Made by a program: the position numbers and the translations under genes. Below, in pieces: positions 16,223 to 23,448 of a DNA stretch of 47,946 nucleotides. Source of the DNA: CAYVBE01 sp964448935 (GTDB lineage: Bacteria > Planctomycetota > Brocadiia > SM23-32); assembly GCA_964448935.1 (NCBI GenBank), contig CAYVBE010000009.1, positions 1-47,946 of the forward strand, read 5' to 3'. Every line of letters begins with the position of its first letter. Positions within the stretch are counted from its first letter, which is position 1. The notes under the pieces were generated by a model that was not told the DNA's origin, made no database searches, and worked only from the letters and a program-made list of their open reading frames with translations.

Positions 16223-17635
16223 TCATTGCTCAGGGAAGAGGCGGCTCAGTTCGTCGGCGAGACGCTCTTCCTCGCGCTCCAGGAAGTCGCCGAAGCCCGC
16301 CCCACGTGCGTTCCGATCGTAGTCGGAAACCAGCCGGGAGACGGCCCGCGCGGCGTCTGCAGCGGGGACGGCGCGGTGGAGCCGTCGGGCCAGGCGCGGT
16401 CCCCGCCCGTTGTCGCCGCCGGCCAGGAGCTGGAAGCACGGGGTGCGCCTGCCGCCGACGCTCTTGATGCGTCCCACCAGACCGATGTCGGCAACGCCGG
16501 GATGGGTGCAGCCGTTGGGACAGCCGCTGATGCGCACCTGCAGGTCCGTCCGCTTCGGCAGCGCCTCGCGAATGGCGCTCTCAGCCGCCCGCGAATCGGC
16601 CAGCCCGTTGCTGCACCACGTGTTGCCCGGGCAGGCGATGACGCGCGTTGCGTCCCGCAAGCGGTGCAGGCCCACCCCGAGGCCCGGCTCACGATCGGTG
16701 TACAGGTTTAGATCATGCACCAGTCCGATGCGCATGACGCCCTCGGCAGCATCCACGGCGTCGGCGACCTCGCGGGCGTCCTGCGGCCAGACATCGCCCA
16801 GCGGTAGATGCAGCCTTGTGGTTACCGCCATGCCATCGCCCACGCGCCCGAAAGGCGGCACGGGCCAGCCACCCTCCCGGTGTTCCTTTCGGAAGAGAGA
16901 CTCCAGCCGTTTGCGGAACGGTCCGTCGCCCATGCGCTCCCGCACGTGGCGGAAGCGGGCCCGCGAGCGGTTTTCCCGGTCTCCCTCGGCATGGAACATC
17001 TTGAGCGCCGCGATCGTCAGGGACACGATGTCCGCCGGGGCCACATCCTCGTAGAGCCGGATGCCGGTGGCCGGACGCGGTCCCAGGGAGCCGGCCCCGA
17101 GCACGGAGAACCCTCCGTTCGTTGCGACAAAGGCCAGGCAACTGGTCCACGGCGCGGTGCAGAGGTCCTCGCAGCCGGTGATGCTGATCTTGAACTTGCG
17201 CGGCAGGTCCCTGATCCACGGGAGGGACCCGGCGGCGGAGCGGATGGCGTAAACAATGGGCTCGGTGTCCAGACTCCCCTTCTTCAGCCCGCTGTCGGGG
17301 CAGACCGTGATGTTCCGCAGGCTGTCCCCGCACGCCGCCATGGCGGTGAGGCCCGCCTCGGCGATACCCCGCTGCAGGGCAGGCACGTCCCCGGGCGTGA
17401 CGCCGTGAAGCTGGATGTCCTGCCGGGTTGTAACGTGCAGCGGGTAGTCCGGAGTGTAGCGCTCCGCCAGATCGGCGACGGAGCGCCACTGGTCCGTGGT
17501 GATGCTGCCTCCGGGCACCTTGATGCGCTGCATGAACAGGCCCTCCTGGCGCTGGGGGTAGAGCCCGGCCAGGCGGGCCGCGCCCGGTGCGTCGGGCACT
17601 TCGCCCACGGGGAAAATGTGCTCTGACTCTGTCAC
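16223..17635 (-). CDS. Siroheme/4Fe-4S sulfite reductase (assimilatory, ferredoxin type)
   Basis: 470 residues from GTG at 17635 with GGAG eight nt upstream. It has the two-fold NirA/Sir architecture: an N-terminal ferredoxin-like half with HVTTRQDIQLHGV (67-79), a first catalytic half, and a C-terminal half with the siroheme-[4Fe-4S] cysteines C335-x5-C341 (CPGNTWC) and C372-x3-C376 (GCPNGC). It should reduce sulfite to sulfide with six electrons from ferredoxin. Nitrite reductase is the alternative for this fold, but co-transcription with APS reductase (24-nt gap) and a thiol-forming PLP enzyme favours sulfite. Confidence 0.88.
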   Translation of the reverse strand: MTESEHIFPVGEVPDAPGAARLAGLYPQRQEGLFMQRIKVPGGSITTDQWRSVADLAERYTPDYPLHVTTRQDIQLHGVTPGDVPALQRGIAEAGLTAMAACGDSLRNITVCPDSGLKKGSLDTEPIVYAIRSAAGSLPWIRDLPRKFKISITGCEDLCTAPWTSCLAFVATNGGFSVLGAGSLGPRPATGIRLYEDVAPADIVSLTIAALKMFHAEGDRENRSRARFRHVRERMGDGPFRKRLESLFRKEHREGGWPVPPFGRVGDGMAVTTRLHLPLGDVWPQDAREVADAVDAAEGVMRIGLVHDLNLYTDREPGLGVGLHRLRDATRVIACPGNTWCSNGLADSRAAESAIREALPKRTDLQVRISGCPNGCTHPGVADIGLVGRIKSVGGRRTPCFQLLAGGDNGRGPRLARRLHRAVPAADAARAVSRLVSDYDRNARGAGFGDFLEREEERLADELSRLFPEQ

Positions 17636-17659
17636 GGTTGCTTCTCCGCTGAGGGGTCT

Positions 17660-18376
17660 CTATATCTGGTAATCGCCCTTGATGGGCCGGGTGTGGATGC
17701 CGCACTCCCCGCCACACTTGCTGGTGCCGATCCAGCGTCCGGCCCGCTCGTCGCCGCCTGCGACGACCTGGCTGCAGGGCTCGCAGCCCAGCGAGCGGTA
17801 TCCCCTGGCGTAAAGGGGGTTCACCGGCACCTGGTGAAGGGCCAGGTATTGCCAGACCTCCCGCTCCTTCCAGATGAGTATGGGGTTGAGCTTGATGAGC
17901 CCCTCGTCCCGCTCCTCGATCTCGTCGAAGTCGGTGCGCGTGCGACCCTCCGTGCAGCGAAGGCCCGTCACCCAGCATTGCACGTCCATCTCCTCGATGG
18001 CCCTGCGGGTCGGCTGGACCTTCAGGATGTCGCAGCACCTGTCGGGGTCCGTCTGGTGGAGGTCCTCCGGCAGGCGCTCATCGTTCTTGTAGATGCGCAG
18101 CTCCGGGTAGCGCGCCACCATCTTGCGCATGAATTGCCTGGTGACGTCGGGCTGGAACCGCGTGGTGACGATGAATCCGGGGATATCCGGGCTCACCTTC
18201 TTCGCGAGGTCCCAGACGACGCACGAGTCCTTGCCCAGGCTGTTGGCCACCACAAGTCTGTCGCCGTACAGGCGGTGGGCGTCTTCAATCAACGAGAGGG
18301 CCCGCTCGACCTTCTCGGCGAAATTGAGCCCCTCCACGAGCTTCTCCACTTCCTGGTCGGTTGCGGCCAGGGACAT
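17660..18376 (-). CDS. cysH: Adenylyl-sulfate (APS) reductase, 4Fe-4S type
   Basis: 238 residues from ATG at 18376 with AGGAG eight nt upstream; an in-frame extension to 18487 lacks support. The nucleotide-binding PP-loop reads NSLGKDS (45-51). Cys114-Cys115 and Cys198-x2-Cys201 form the pattern that binds a 4Fe-4S cluster in APS-type reductases, and the C-terminal KCGGECGIH holds the catalytic Cys225. It reduces APS to sulfite. The CC/CxxC set distinguishes it from cluster-free PAPS reductases. No ATP sulfurylase is encoded in the window. First gene of the operon, behind a structured leader. Confidence 0.92.
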   Translation of the reverse strand: MSLAATDQEVEKLVEGLNFAEKVERALSLIEDAHRLYGDRLVVANSLGKDSCVVWDLAKKVSPDIPGFIVTTRFQPDVTRQFMRKMVARYPELRIYKNDERLPEDLHQTDPDRCCDILKVQPTRRAIEEMDVQCWVTGLRCTEGRTRTDFDEIEERDEGLIKLNPILIWKEREVWQYLALHQVPVNPLYARGYRSLGCEPCSQVVAGGDERAGRWIGTSKCGGECGIHTRPIKGDYQI

Positions 18377-18427
18377 GATCCTTTCTCCTGTCTCTGCGAA
18401 CAAACGGTCGGTATCGCAACGACGGGG

Positions 18428-18524
18428 CGGCAATTCATAGCCATCGCTCGGAGTTACCCGTTCTTCGCCTTCCCCTACGGGCGCCACCGCTTGCGACCTC
18501 TCCGGGCCTCGGACCCGATTGCCG
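18428..18524 (-). promoter_or_regulatory. Folded leader of the cysH operon, riboswitch-like
   Basis: The transcript from the promoter at 18554-18582 would have a leader of about 170 nt. CGGCAAT (18524-18518) can pair with ATTGCCG (18434-18428), closing an 83-nt region. Inside it CCCGT/ACGGG (18481-18477 with 18461-18457) makes a 5-bp stem, and CGGG/CCCG (18517-18514 with 18506-18503) or alternatively CGGAG/CTCCG can form. I found no SAM-I, SAM-II or TPP core sequence. Seen: the complementary arms. Inferred: a regulatory function. Confidence 0.35.
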
Positions 18525-18530
18525 GTTAGC

Positions 18531-18582
18531 CTATCCCGATAGTTGTGCTATGAATTATACGGCCGCCGTTGCGCACTGTCAA
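18531..18582 (-). promoter_or_regulatory. Consensus promoter and operator candidate of the cysH operon
   Basis: Perfect TTGACA (18582-18577), 17-nt spacer and perfect TATAAT (18559-18554) on the minus strand. About ten nt downstream, over the expected start region, is ACTATCGGGATAG (18543-18531), containing the inverted repeat CTATC-CC-GATAG on the plus strand. A consensus promoter with a downstream operator is what a strong, repressor-controlled gene would show; the adjacent Rrf2 protein is the obvious candidate. Confidence 0.65.
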
Positions 18583-18719
18583 GGGAGGGTCTCCGGATTC
18601 CGGGCGACTTCCCCCGTGGACCGATATGAAATAGCCGGCCGTACACCTCCACCCCGCCTCTCCGCCCCGCTACAAGTCCCTTACCCCGGAACGCTCCACC
18701 CGCTCCGTGCGAATCGCGC

Positions 18720-18765
18720 TTGACCAACGGGGCCCGCCGGACTAAAATACTATCAGGGAACTATG
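18720..18765 (+). promoter_or_regulatory. Promoter and operator candidate of the Rrf2/cysteine synthase operon
   Basis: TTGACC (18720-18725), 17-nt spacer, TAAAAT (18743-18748), both boxes five of six. ACTATCAGGGAACTATG (18749-18765) follows at once. It shares ACTATC and GGGA with the element at the cysH promoter and contains ACTAT twice, 12 bp apart. Confidence 0.6.
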
Positions 18766-18785
18766 GTTTATGAGGTGGCGGCACT

Positions 18786-19229
18786 GTGAAGCTCAGTACC
18801 CGGACGAGATACGGCACGCGCGCCCTGGTGGAACTGGCCCTCGCGCCCCCCGGCTGTCCGCTGTCGGTCCGCCGCATAGCGCAGCGCCAGGATATATCCC
18901 CCAAATACCTGGAGCAGATCATGATCCCCCTCCGGCAGGCGGGGATCGTGGAGTCCGTCCGCGGGCCGAACGGGGGTTATGTCCTGGGGCGCCCCCCCGA
19001 GGATATCAGGCTCGTCGAAGTGTACCGTCTCCTGGAGGGGTCCGCCGCCCCCGTGGACTGCCTGGATTCGGACGGCTCGTGCCCCATGCACGATGTCTGT
19101 CCCTCGCGCGAGACCTGGGGGCGGATCAAGGAAGCGATCGAACGCGTTCTGCAGAGCAAAACGCTGGCCGACCTGGCCCGCGAGACCAGGCGCCGCAGGA
19201 GAGCCGCCTCCGGCATGTACCACATCTGA
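18786..19229 (+). CDS. Rrf2-family regulator with Fe-S-type cysteines
   Basis: 147 residues from GTG at 18786; GAGGTGG lies seven nt upstream. The winged helix begins MKLSTRTRYGTRALVELALA, with recognition-helix region KYLEQIMIPLRQAGIVESVR and the wing GPNGGYVLGRPP. Three cysteines, Cys92, Cys99 and Cys105 (DCLDSDGSCPMHDVC), are close to the IscR cluster ligands (92, 98, 104). It is likely a repressor sensing Fe-S or sulfur status, by analogy with IscR and CymR. It is the first gene of the rightward sulfur operon and divergent from cysH. Autoregulation is suggested by the element after its own -10. Confidence 0.88.
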   Translation: MKLSTRTRYGTRALVELALAPPGCPLSVRRIAQRQDISPKYLEQIMIPLRQAGIVESVRGPNGGYVLGRPPEDIRLVEVYRLLEGSAAPVDCLDSDGSCPMHDVCPSRETWGRIKEAIERVLQSKTLADLARETRRRRRAASGMYHI

Positions 19230-19252
19230 GGTCTGACAGAAAGGGAAAGACA

Positions 19253-20179
19253 ATGGCCAACATACACGACGACATCACGCAGACGGTCGGAGGCACGCCG
19301 CTGGTCCGCCTGCAACGCATAGGCGCCGACACCGAGGCGGAACTGGTGGGCAAACTGGAATCGTTCAACCCCCTCTCCAGCGTCAAGGACCGCATCGGGG
19401 TCAGCATGATCCGCAGCGCCGAGGAGCAGGGCGAGATCGGTGAGGACACCGTGATCATCGAGCCCACCAGCGGCAACACGGGCATCGCCCTGGCGTTCGT
19501 CTGCGCCGCGCGCGGCTACCGGCTGATCCTGACCATGCCGGACACCATGAGCGTGGAGCGGCGCCACTTGCTGCGCGTGCTGGGCGCGGAGCTGATACTC
19601 ACGCCCGGGGGAGACGGAATGCCGGGCGCCGTGCAGAAAGCTGAAGAGCTGGTTGAGGAGACTCCGGAAGCCTTTATGCCTCAACAGTTTAAGAATCCCG
19701 CCAACCCGGCCGTCCACCGCCAGACCACGGCGGAGGAGATATGGGAGGACACGGACGGACGGGTGGACGTCCTGGTAGCGGGCGTCGGCACGGGCGGCAC
19801 TATCACCGGCGTGGCCCAGGTGCTGAAGGAACGCAAGCCCGAATGCCGGATCGTGGCCGTGGAGCCCGTGGGATCGCCCATCCTGAGCGGCGGCGAACCC
19901 GGCCCGCACAAGATACAGGGCCTCGGCGCGGGCTTCGTGCCGGACGTGCTCCGCGAGGACCTGATAGACGAGGTGGTGCAGGTCCACGACTCGGACGCGG
20001 GTGAGATAGCCAGACGCCTGGCTTGTGAGGAGGGCATTCTGGCCGGCATATCGTGCGGCGCGGCAACGCAGGCGGCCGTTGAGATCGCCGGCCGGCCCGA
20101 GAGCGCCGGCAAGCTGATCGTGATCATCCTGCCCGACACAGGCGAGCGCTATCTGAGCACGTGGCTGTTCGAAGAGTGA
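19253..20179 (+). CDS. Cysteine synthase (O-acetylserine/phosphoserine sulfhydrylase family)
   Basis: 308 residues from ATG at 19253 with AAGGGA upstream; the open frame extends further up but only through the Rrf2 gene. Fold-type II PLP enzyme: Lys45 in NPLSSVKDR, the substrate loop PTSGNTG (71-77), the PLP-phosphate glycine loop GVGTGGTITG, and the C-terminal DTGERYLST. It joins sulfide, or a protein thiocarboxylate in CysM-type enzymes, to an activated serine to give cysteine. CysK and CysM cannot be separated by eye; the ubiquitin-like protein in the same operon makes the CysM-type reaction worth considering. Confidence 0.92.
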   Translation: MANIHDDITQTVGGTPLVRLQRIGADTEAELVGKLESFNPLSSVKDRIGVSMIRSAEEQGEIGEDTVIIEPTSGNTGIALAFVCAARGYRLILTMPDTMSVERRHLLRVLGAELILTPGGDGMPGAVQKAEELVEETPEAFMPQQFKNPANPAVHRQTTAEEIWEDTDGRVDVLVAGVGTGGTITGVAQVLKERKPECRIVAVEPVGSPILSGGEPGPHKIQGLGAGFVPDVLREDLIDEVVQVHDSDAGEIARRLACEEGILAGISCGAATQAAVEIAGRPESAGKLIVIILPDTGERYLSTWLFEE

Positions 20180-20208
20180 AAGGGGTTAACAAGGACGGAA
20201 GAACCACC

Positions 20209-21354
20209 ATGCGACCCGCCACGAGACTGGTCCACCATCCCGGCTGCGTCTGCCCGCACACGGGCGCCGTCAGCCCGCCCATCTACCAGGTGTCCACCTT
20301 CAGGCAGGACGGCGTGGACAAGAACCGGGGCTACGACTACTCGCGCTCCGAGAACCCCACGCGCCAGGTGCTGGAGGCCTACGTCGCGGACCTGGCGGGC
20401 GGGCAACACGGATACGCATTCGCCTCCGGGATGGCCGCCATCAGCGCCTGCCTCATGCTGCTGGACGCCGGCGATCACGTCATCGCCACGGAGGGGCTCT
20501 ACGGCGGCACTTACCGGGTGCTCACACGGGTGTTTGCGGACCTGAACATTGCCTCGACTTTCGTGGACACCGGGGACCCGGACGCGGTGGCGGAGGGATT
20601 CCGCGAGGATACCCGCGCCGTGTTCGTCGAGACGCCCTCCAACCCCCGGATGCGTATCACCGACATCGCCGCGATGGCGGAGCTGGCCCATGAGCGGGAC
20701 GCCCTGGTCATGGTGGACAACACGTTCATGTCGCCGTGGCTCCAGCGTCCCCTCGAGTGTGGGGCGGACATATCCATACACAGCGGAACCAAATTCCTGG
20801 GCGGGCACAGCGACCTGATCGCCGGTCTTGTGGCAACCGCCTCCGACAGCCTGTCCCGGCGCATCAAGACCATCCAGAACGCGGTGGGCGCCGTGCTGCC
20901 GCCGTTTGATAGCTGGCTGCTGATGCGGGGCATGAAGACGCTGGGCGTGCGGCTCGCCAGGAGCCAGGACAGCGCCCGGAGAATCGCCGAATGGCTCGCG
21001 GAAAGGCCCGACGTCCGCCAGGTGCTCTATCCCGGAATCGGCGCCCTGGCGGGCGACGAAGTCCACGAGCGGCAGGCCGACGGGCCGGGCGCCGTACTCT
21101 CCTTCGCCGTCGAGGAGGACATCTGTGCGCGGACCCTGGTCGAGAGCGTCTCGATCTGGACGCTGGCCGTCAGCCTGGGGGCGGTGGAAAGCATCATCAC
21201 CCTGCCCGCGCGCATGACGCACCTGCCCTACCCCACCGGGCACCGGGAGAGCCTGGGGATAGACGACAGCCTGGTGCGGCTCTCCGTGGGTATCGAGGAC
21301 CCGGACGATTTGATCGAGGACCTGGCTGAGGCGTTCGGCAAAGCCGCGGCCTGA
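20209..21354 (+). CDS. Cys/Met-metabolism PLP enzyme (cystathionine gamma-lyase/synthase type)
   Basis: 381 residues from ATG at 20209, 29 nt after cysteine synthase. Family signatures are intact: PPIYQVSTF (23-31), YDYSRSENPTR (42-52), GLYGGTYR (97-104), DNTFMSPW (170-177) and the PLP lysine Lys195 in HSGTKFLGGHSD, with SLGAVESIITLP near the end. Unlike the relative at 15014-16210 it keeps the canonical YGGTYR. With cysteine synthase next door, a transsulfuration role (cystathionine or homocysteine to cysteine) or homocysteine synthesis fits; reaction direction cannot be decided. Confidence 0.88.
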   Translation: MRPATRLVHHPGCVCPHTGAVSPPIYQVSTFRQDGVDKNRGYDYSRSENPTRQVLEAYVADLAGGQHGYAFASGMAAISACLMLLDAGDHVIATEGLYGGTYRVLTRVFADLNIASTFVDTGDPDAVAEGFREDTRAVFVETPSNPRMRITDIAAMAELAHERDALVMVDNTFMSPWLQRPLECGADISIHSGTKFLGGHSDLIAGLVATASDSLSRRIKTIQNAVGAVLPPFDSWLLMRGMKTLGVRLARSQDSARRIAEWLAERPDVRQVLYPGIGALAGDEVHERQADGPGAVLSFAVEEDICARTLVESVSIWTLAVSLGAVESIITLPARMTHLPYPTGHRESLGIDDSLVRLSVGIEDPDDLIEDLAEAFGKAAA

Positions 21355-21400
21355 GAGAGAACGTTTCCTGAAATAACATGAGTTCCCTTTGGAGGAAAAA

Positions 21401-22198
21401 GTGAGCGACGAGAAAAAGACGTTCAGCCTTGTGGGCGAAAAAGACGTCACGCGCGCCATTGTCGGGGCCTTCTCCCGGCAACTTGAGGAGTATGTGGAAA
21501 GCGACTGCGTGATCATCGGTGCCGGACCGTCCGGCCTGACCGCCGGGCGGGAACTGAGCCGGCAGGGCGTCAAGACGCTCATCGTGGAGCGCAACAACTA
21601 CCTGGGCGGCGGCTTCTGGTTGGGCGGCTACCTGATGAACAAGGTCACCGTCCGCGAGCCCGCGCAGCAGGTGCTGGATGAACTCGGTGTGCCCTATGAA
21701 AGTGCGTCGGAAGGCCTCTACGTGGCCGACGGGCCGCATGCGTGCTCCCGGCTGATTGCGGCCGCCTGTGACGCCGGTGTCAACGTGGCCAACATGACGG
21801 TTTTCGAGGACATCGTTCTGCGCGAGAACGACCGCGTGGGCGGCGCCGTCATCAACTGGACGCCCGTGCAAGCCCTGCCCCGGCAGATCACGTGCGTGGA
21901 CCCCATCGCCATCGAGGCGCGCGTGGTAATAGACGCCACGGGGCACGATGCCTGCGTGGCGCGCAAGCTGGAGGAGCGCGGCCGGATCGAGACCGTCGGC
22001 TACGGCGCCATGTGGGTCGAACGCTCCGAGGACCTGGTCGTCGAGCACACCGGCGAGGTCCATCCCGGCTGCATAGTGACGGGCATGGCGGTCTCCACCG
22101 TCTACGGCCTGCCCCGCATGGGGCCCACCTTCGGGGCCATGCTGCTGTCCGGACAGAAGGCCGCCGAAGCGGCGCTCGATGTTCTGGAGGAGGATTGA
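21401..22198 (+). CDS. thi4: THI4-family thiazole synthase with active-site cysteine
   Basis: 265 residues from GTG at 21401, placed five nt after GGAGG. The FAD/NAD-type fold shows VIIGAGPSGLTAG (37-49) and ERNNYLGGGFWLGG. THI4 builds the thiazole of thiamin from NAD and glycine. Near the active site it reads ITCVDPIAI, with Cys165 where yeast THI4 has the suicidal Cys205 and where archaeal sulfide-using enzymes have histidine; the following VVIDATGHDA is conserved. This suggests Cys-derived sulfur transfer (inference from known family chemistry). It overlaps the next gene's start by one nt (TGATG). No ThiG or ThiH is in the window. Confidence 0.9.
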   Translation: MSDEKKTFSLVGEKDVTRAIVGAFSRQLEEYVESDCVIIGAGPSGLTAGRELSRQGVKTLIVERNNYLGGGFWLGGYLMNKVTVREPAQQVLDELGVPYESASEGLYVADGPHACSRLIAAACDAGVNVANMTVFEDIVLRENDRVGGAVINWTPVQALPRQITCVDPIAIEARVVIDATGHDACVARKLEERGRIETVGYGAMWVERSEDLVVEHTGEVHPGCIVTGMAVSTVYGLPRMGPTFGAMLLSGQKAAEAALDVLEED

Positions 22199-23016
22199 TG
22201 CCGGTGAAGGACACGCGCACCCATCCGGCGACGGTCTGGATCTACGACGGAGCCGAGCCCGAGGAAGCGGACGCGGAGGACCTGGCCGCTTTCTTGAGGG
22301 AGCGGCTCCCGTCGGCGCGGGTGGAGGTGCGGCGCGATTTTCTGTGGCATTTCCTGGAGGGCCGGGGCGCGGCCGTCGAGAGGCACTCCCTGGCCGCACA
22401 GATCGCGCGGGCCCGGGTCCGCCGGCCCGAGGAGCGCGTGACATCAAGAGAGCCCCTGCCGGGCGAGGTCGCCTACGAGTTGAAGTTCCTGATGGCCGGC
22501 CCCGAAAAGCCCGCCGGGATACTCTACGACGGACAGCTTCTGGCCGCCGCGCTGGCCCGGCTGCTCGATCCGGACGAGGTGGACCGGTCCGTGTGCCACG
22601 CGGCGCTGACGAACCAGTTGATCGGCACCTGGGACGGGGCCAACGGCCGCTACCACGCACGGGTCGCGGTGTTCGGGTTCCCCACCCTTATCTCCATCCC
22701 GGGACTGGTCGAGGGCCCCGCGCGGCCGCGCGAGCACTATCTTCAGCGGGGACTGGGGCTCCCCGAGAGCCAGGGCACGGAAGAGACGGAGGCGCCCTAT
22801 CTACAGCGGGGGGACCCGCGCATCCGCGAGGCGCTCAAGGGCTACCTGCTGCAGGCGGTCTTCTACCAGGCGGTCGGCGATCCTTTCTGTGAAAGCGCCG
22901 ACTGCCGGCTCTACAACGCCCACTGGCAGGAAGAGCTGATCCGGGCGCAGACGGGCCCGGAGGCCGGCCTCTGCCCGCGGCACAGGAGAATGCTGGAGGA
23001 GATGTCATGCTCGTGA
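22198..23016 (+). CDS. Uncharacterised Cys/His-rich protein, putative metallopeptidase (DUF6775-like)
   Basis: 272 residues from ATG at 22198 with GGAGGAGG-like sequence upstream, overlapping thi4 by one nt and the ubiquitin-like gene by ten. From memory the pattern GILYDG, LTNQLIGTWD, RYHARVAVFGFPTLIS and a C-terminal C231-x4-C236RLYNAHW-Q-E-E resembles archaeal and bacterial proteins named DUF6775 putative metallopeptidases, a call I cannot verify here. Potential metal ligands are Cys231, Cys236, His242, Cys259 and His262 (CPRH). There is no HExxH and no JAMM motif, so peptidase activity is unproven. No signal peptide. Its tight placement between thi4 and a sulfur-carrier-like gene suggests a role in handling a protein-bound sulfur adduct or thiazole chemistry. 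Confidence 0.65.
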   Translation: MPVKDTRTHPATVWIYDGAEPEEADAEDLAAFLRERLPSARVEVRRDFLWHFLEGRGAAVERHSLAAQIARARVRRPEERVTSREPLPGEVAYELKFLMAGPEKPAGILYDGQLLAAALARLLDPDEVDRSVCHAALTNQLIGTWDGANGRYHARVAVFGFPTLISIPGLVEGPARPREHYLQRGLGLPESQGTEETEAPYLQRGDPRIREALKGYLLQAVFYQAVGDPFCESADCRLYNAHWQEELIRAQTGPEAGLCPRHRRMLEEMSCS

Positions 23017-23252
23017 AAGTGTCCGTACTCGGAGTGTCCAGGTTGGGAGTAAGCGGGAACGAACTGCGCCTGGAGGAAGAAACGCTGGCCGGGGTAGCGG
23101 ACCGGATCGCCCGGAAGGCCAACGGGGCCATCCCGGATGCCGACTCCCTGCAGGCATTTGTCAACAGTCGCCCTGTCAACGGCACCTGGGCCAGTGTGCG
23201 GCTTCAGGACGGGGATCAGGTCATGCTCGTCGTGCCCATGGGTGGGGGATAA
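23007..23252 (+). CDS. ThiS/MoaD-like ubiquitin-fold sulfur carrier ending in GGG
   Basis: 81 residues from ATG at 23007, inside the last codons of the previous gene. Size and pattern fit a beta-grasp protein: MLVKVSVLGVSRLGV strand, LEEETLAGVADRIARKANG helix, and the closing DGDQVMLVVPMGGG. The C-terminal Gly-Gly-Gly fits activation to a thiocarboxylate by an E1-like enzyme, none of which is encoded in the window. As ThiS, MoaD, CysO or HcyS analogue it could donate sulfur to thiazole, molybdopterin, cysteine or homocysteine synthesis; the operon favours the thiol amino acids or thiamin. Confidence 0.8.
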   Translation: MLVKVSVLGVSRLGVSGNELRLEEETLAGVADRIARKANGAIPDADSLQAFVNSRPVNGTWASVRLQDGDQVMLVVPMGGG

Positions 23253-23262
23253 ACGCAACGAC

Positions 23263-23282
23263 CGCAGGCGGGGGCGCCTGCG
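23263..23282 (+). terminator. Hairpin after the sulfur operon
   Basis: Perfect 8-bp stem CGCAGGCG/CGCCTGCG with a GGGG loop, 10 nt after the ubiquitin-like gene's stop. There is no T-run directly after it, so it may be a Rho-type boundary or 3' protective hairpin. The remaining 166 bp to 23449 show no gene or other feature. Confidence 0.5.
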
Positions 23283-23448
23283 CCACATCTGGCTTTCGCT
23301 CGTTTCCGTATCCGCGGCAATCCGCCGCTGTCTGTCGCTGAAAACTCGTTCGCCGTTGTCGTTGACCCTCCCGATCCGTTCTCTGCGTCTCGCCGCTCGC
23401 CGTGCCCGCGTCATCCCCCGACTGCTGTGTCTCCGCGTGACACCGTTG

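Noticed and set aside
18377..18547. SAM-I riboswitch or cysteine-rich leader peptide before cysH
   Set aside because: The conserved SAM-I core is absent, and short frames in the leader have no run of cysteine codons and no stop coupled to the cysH start.
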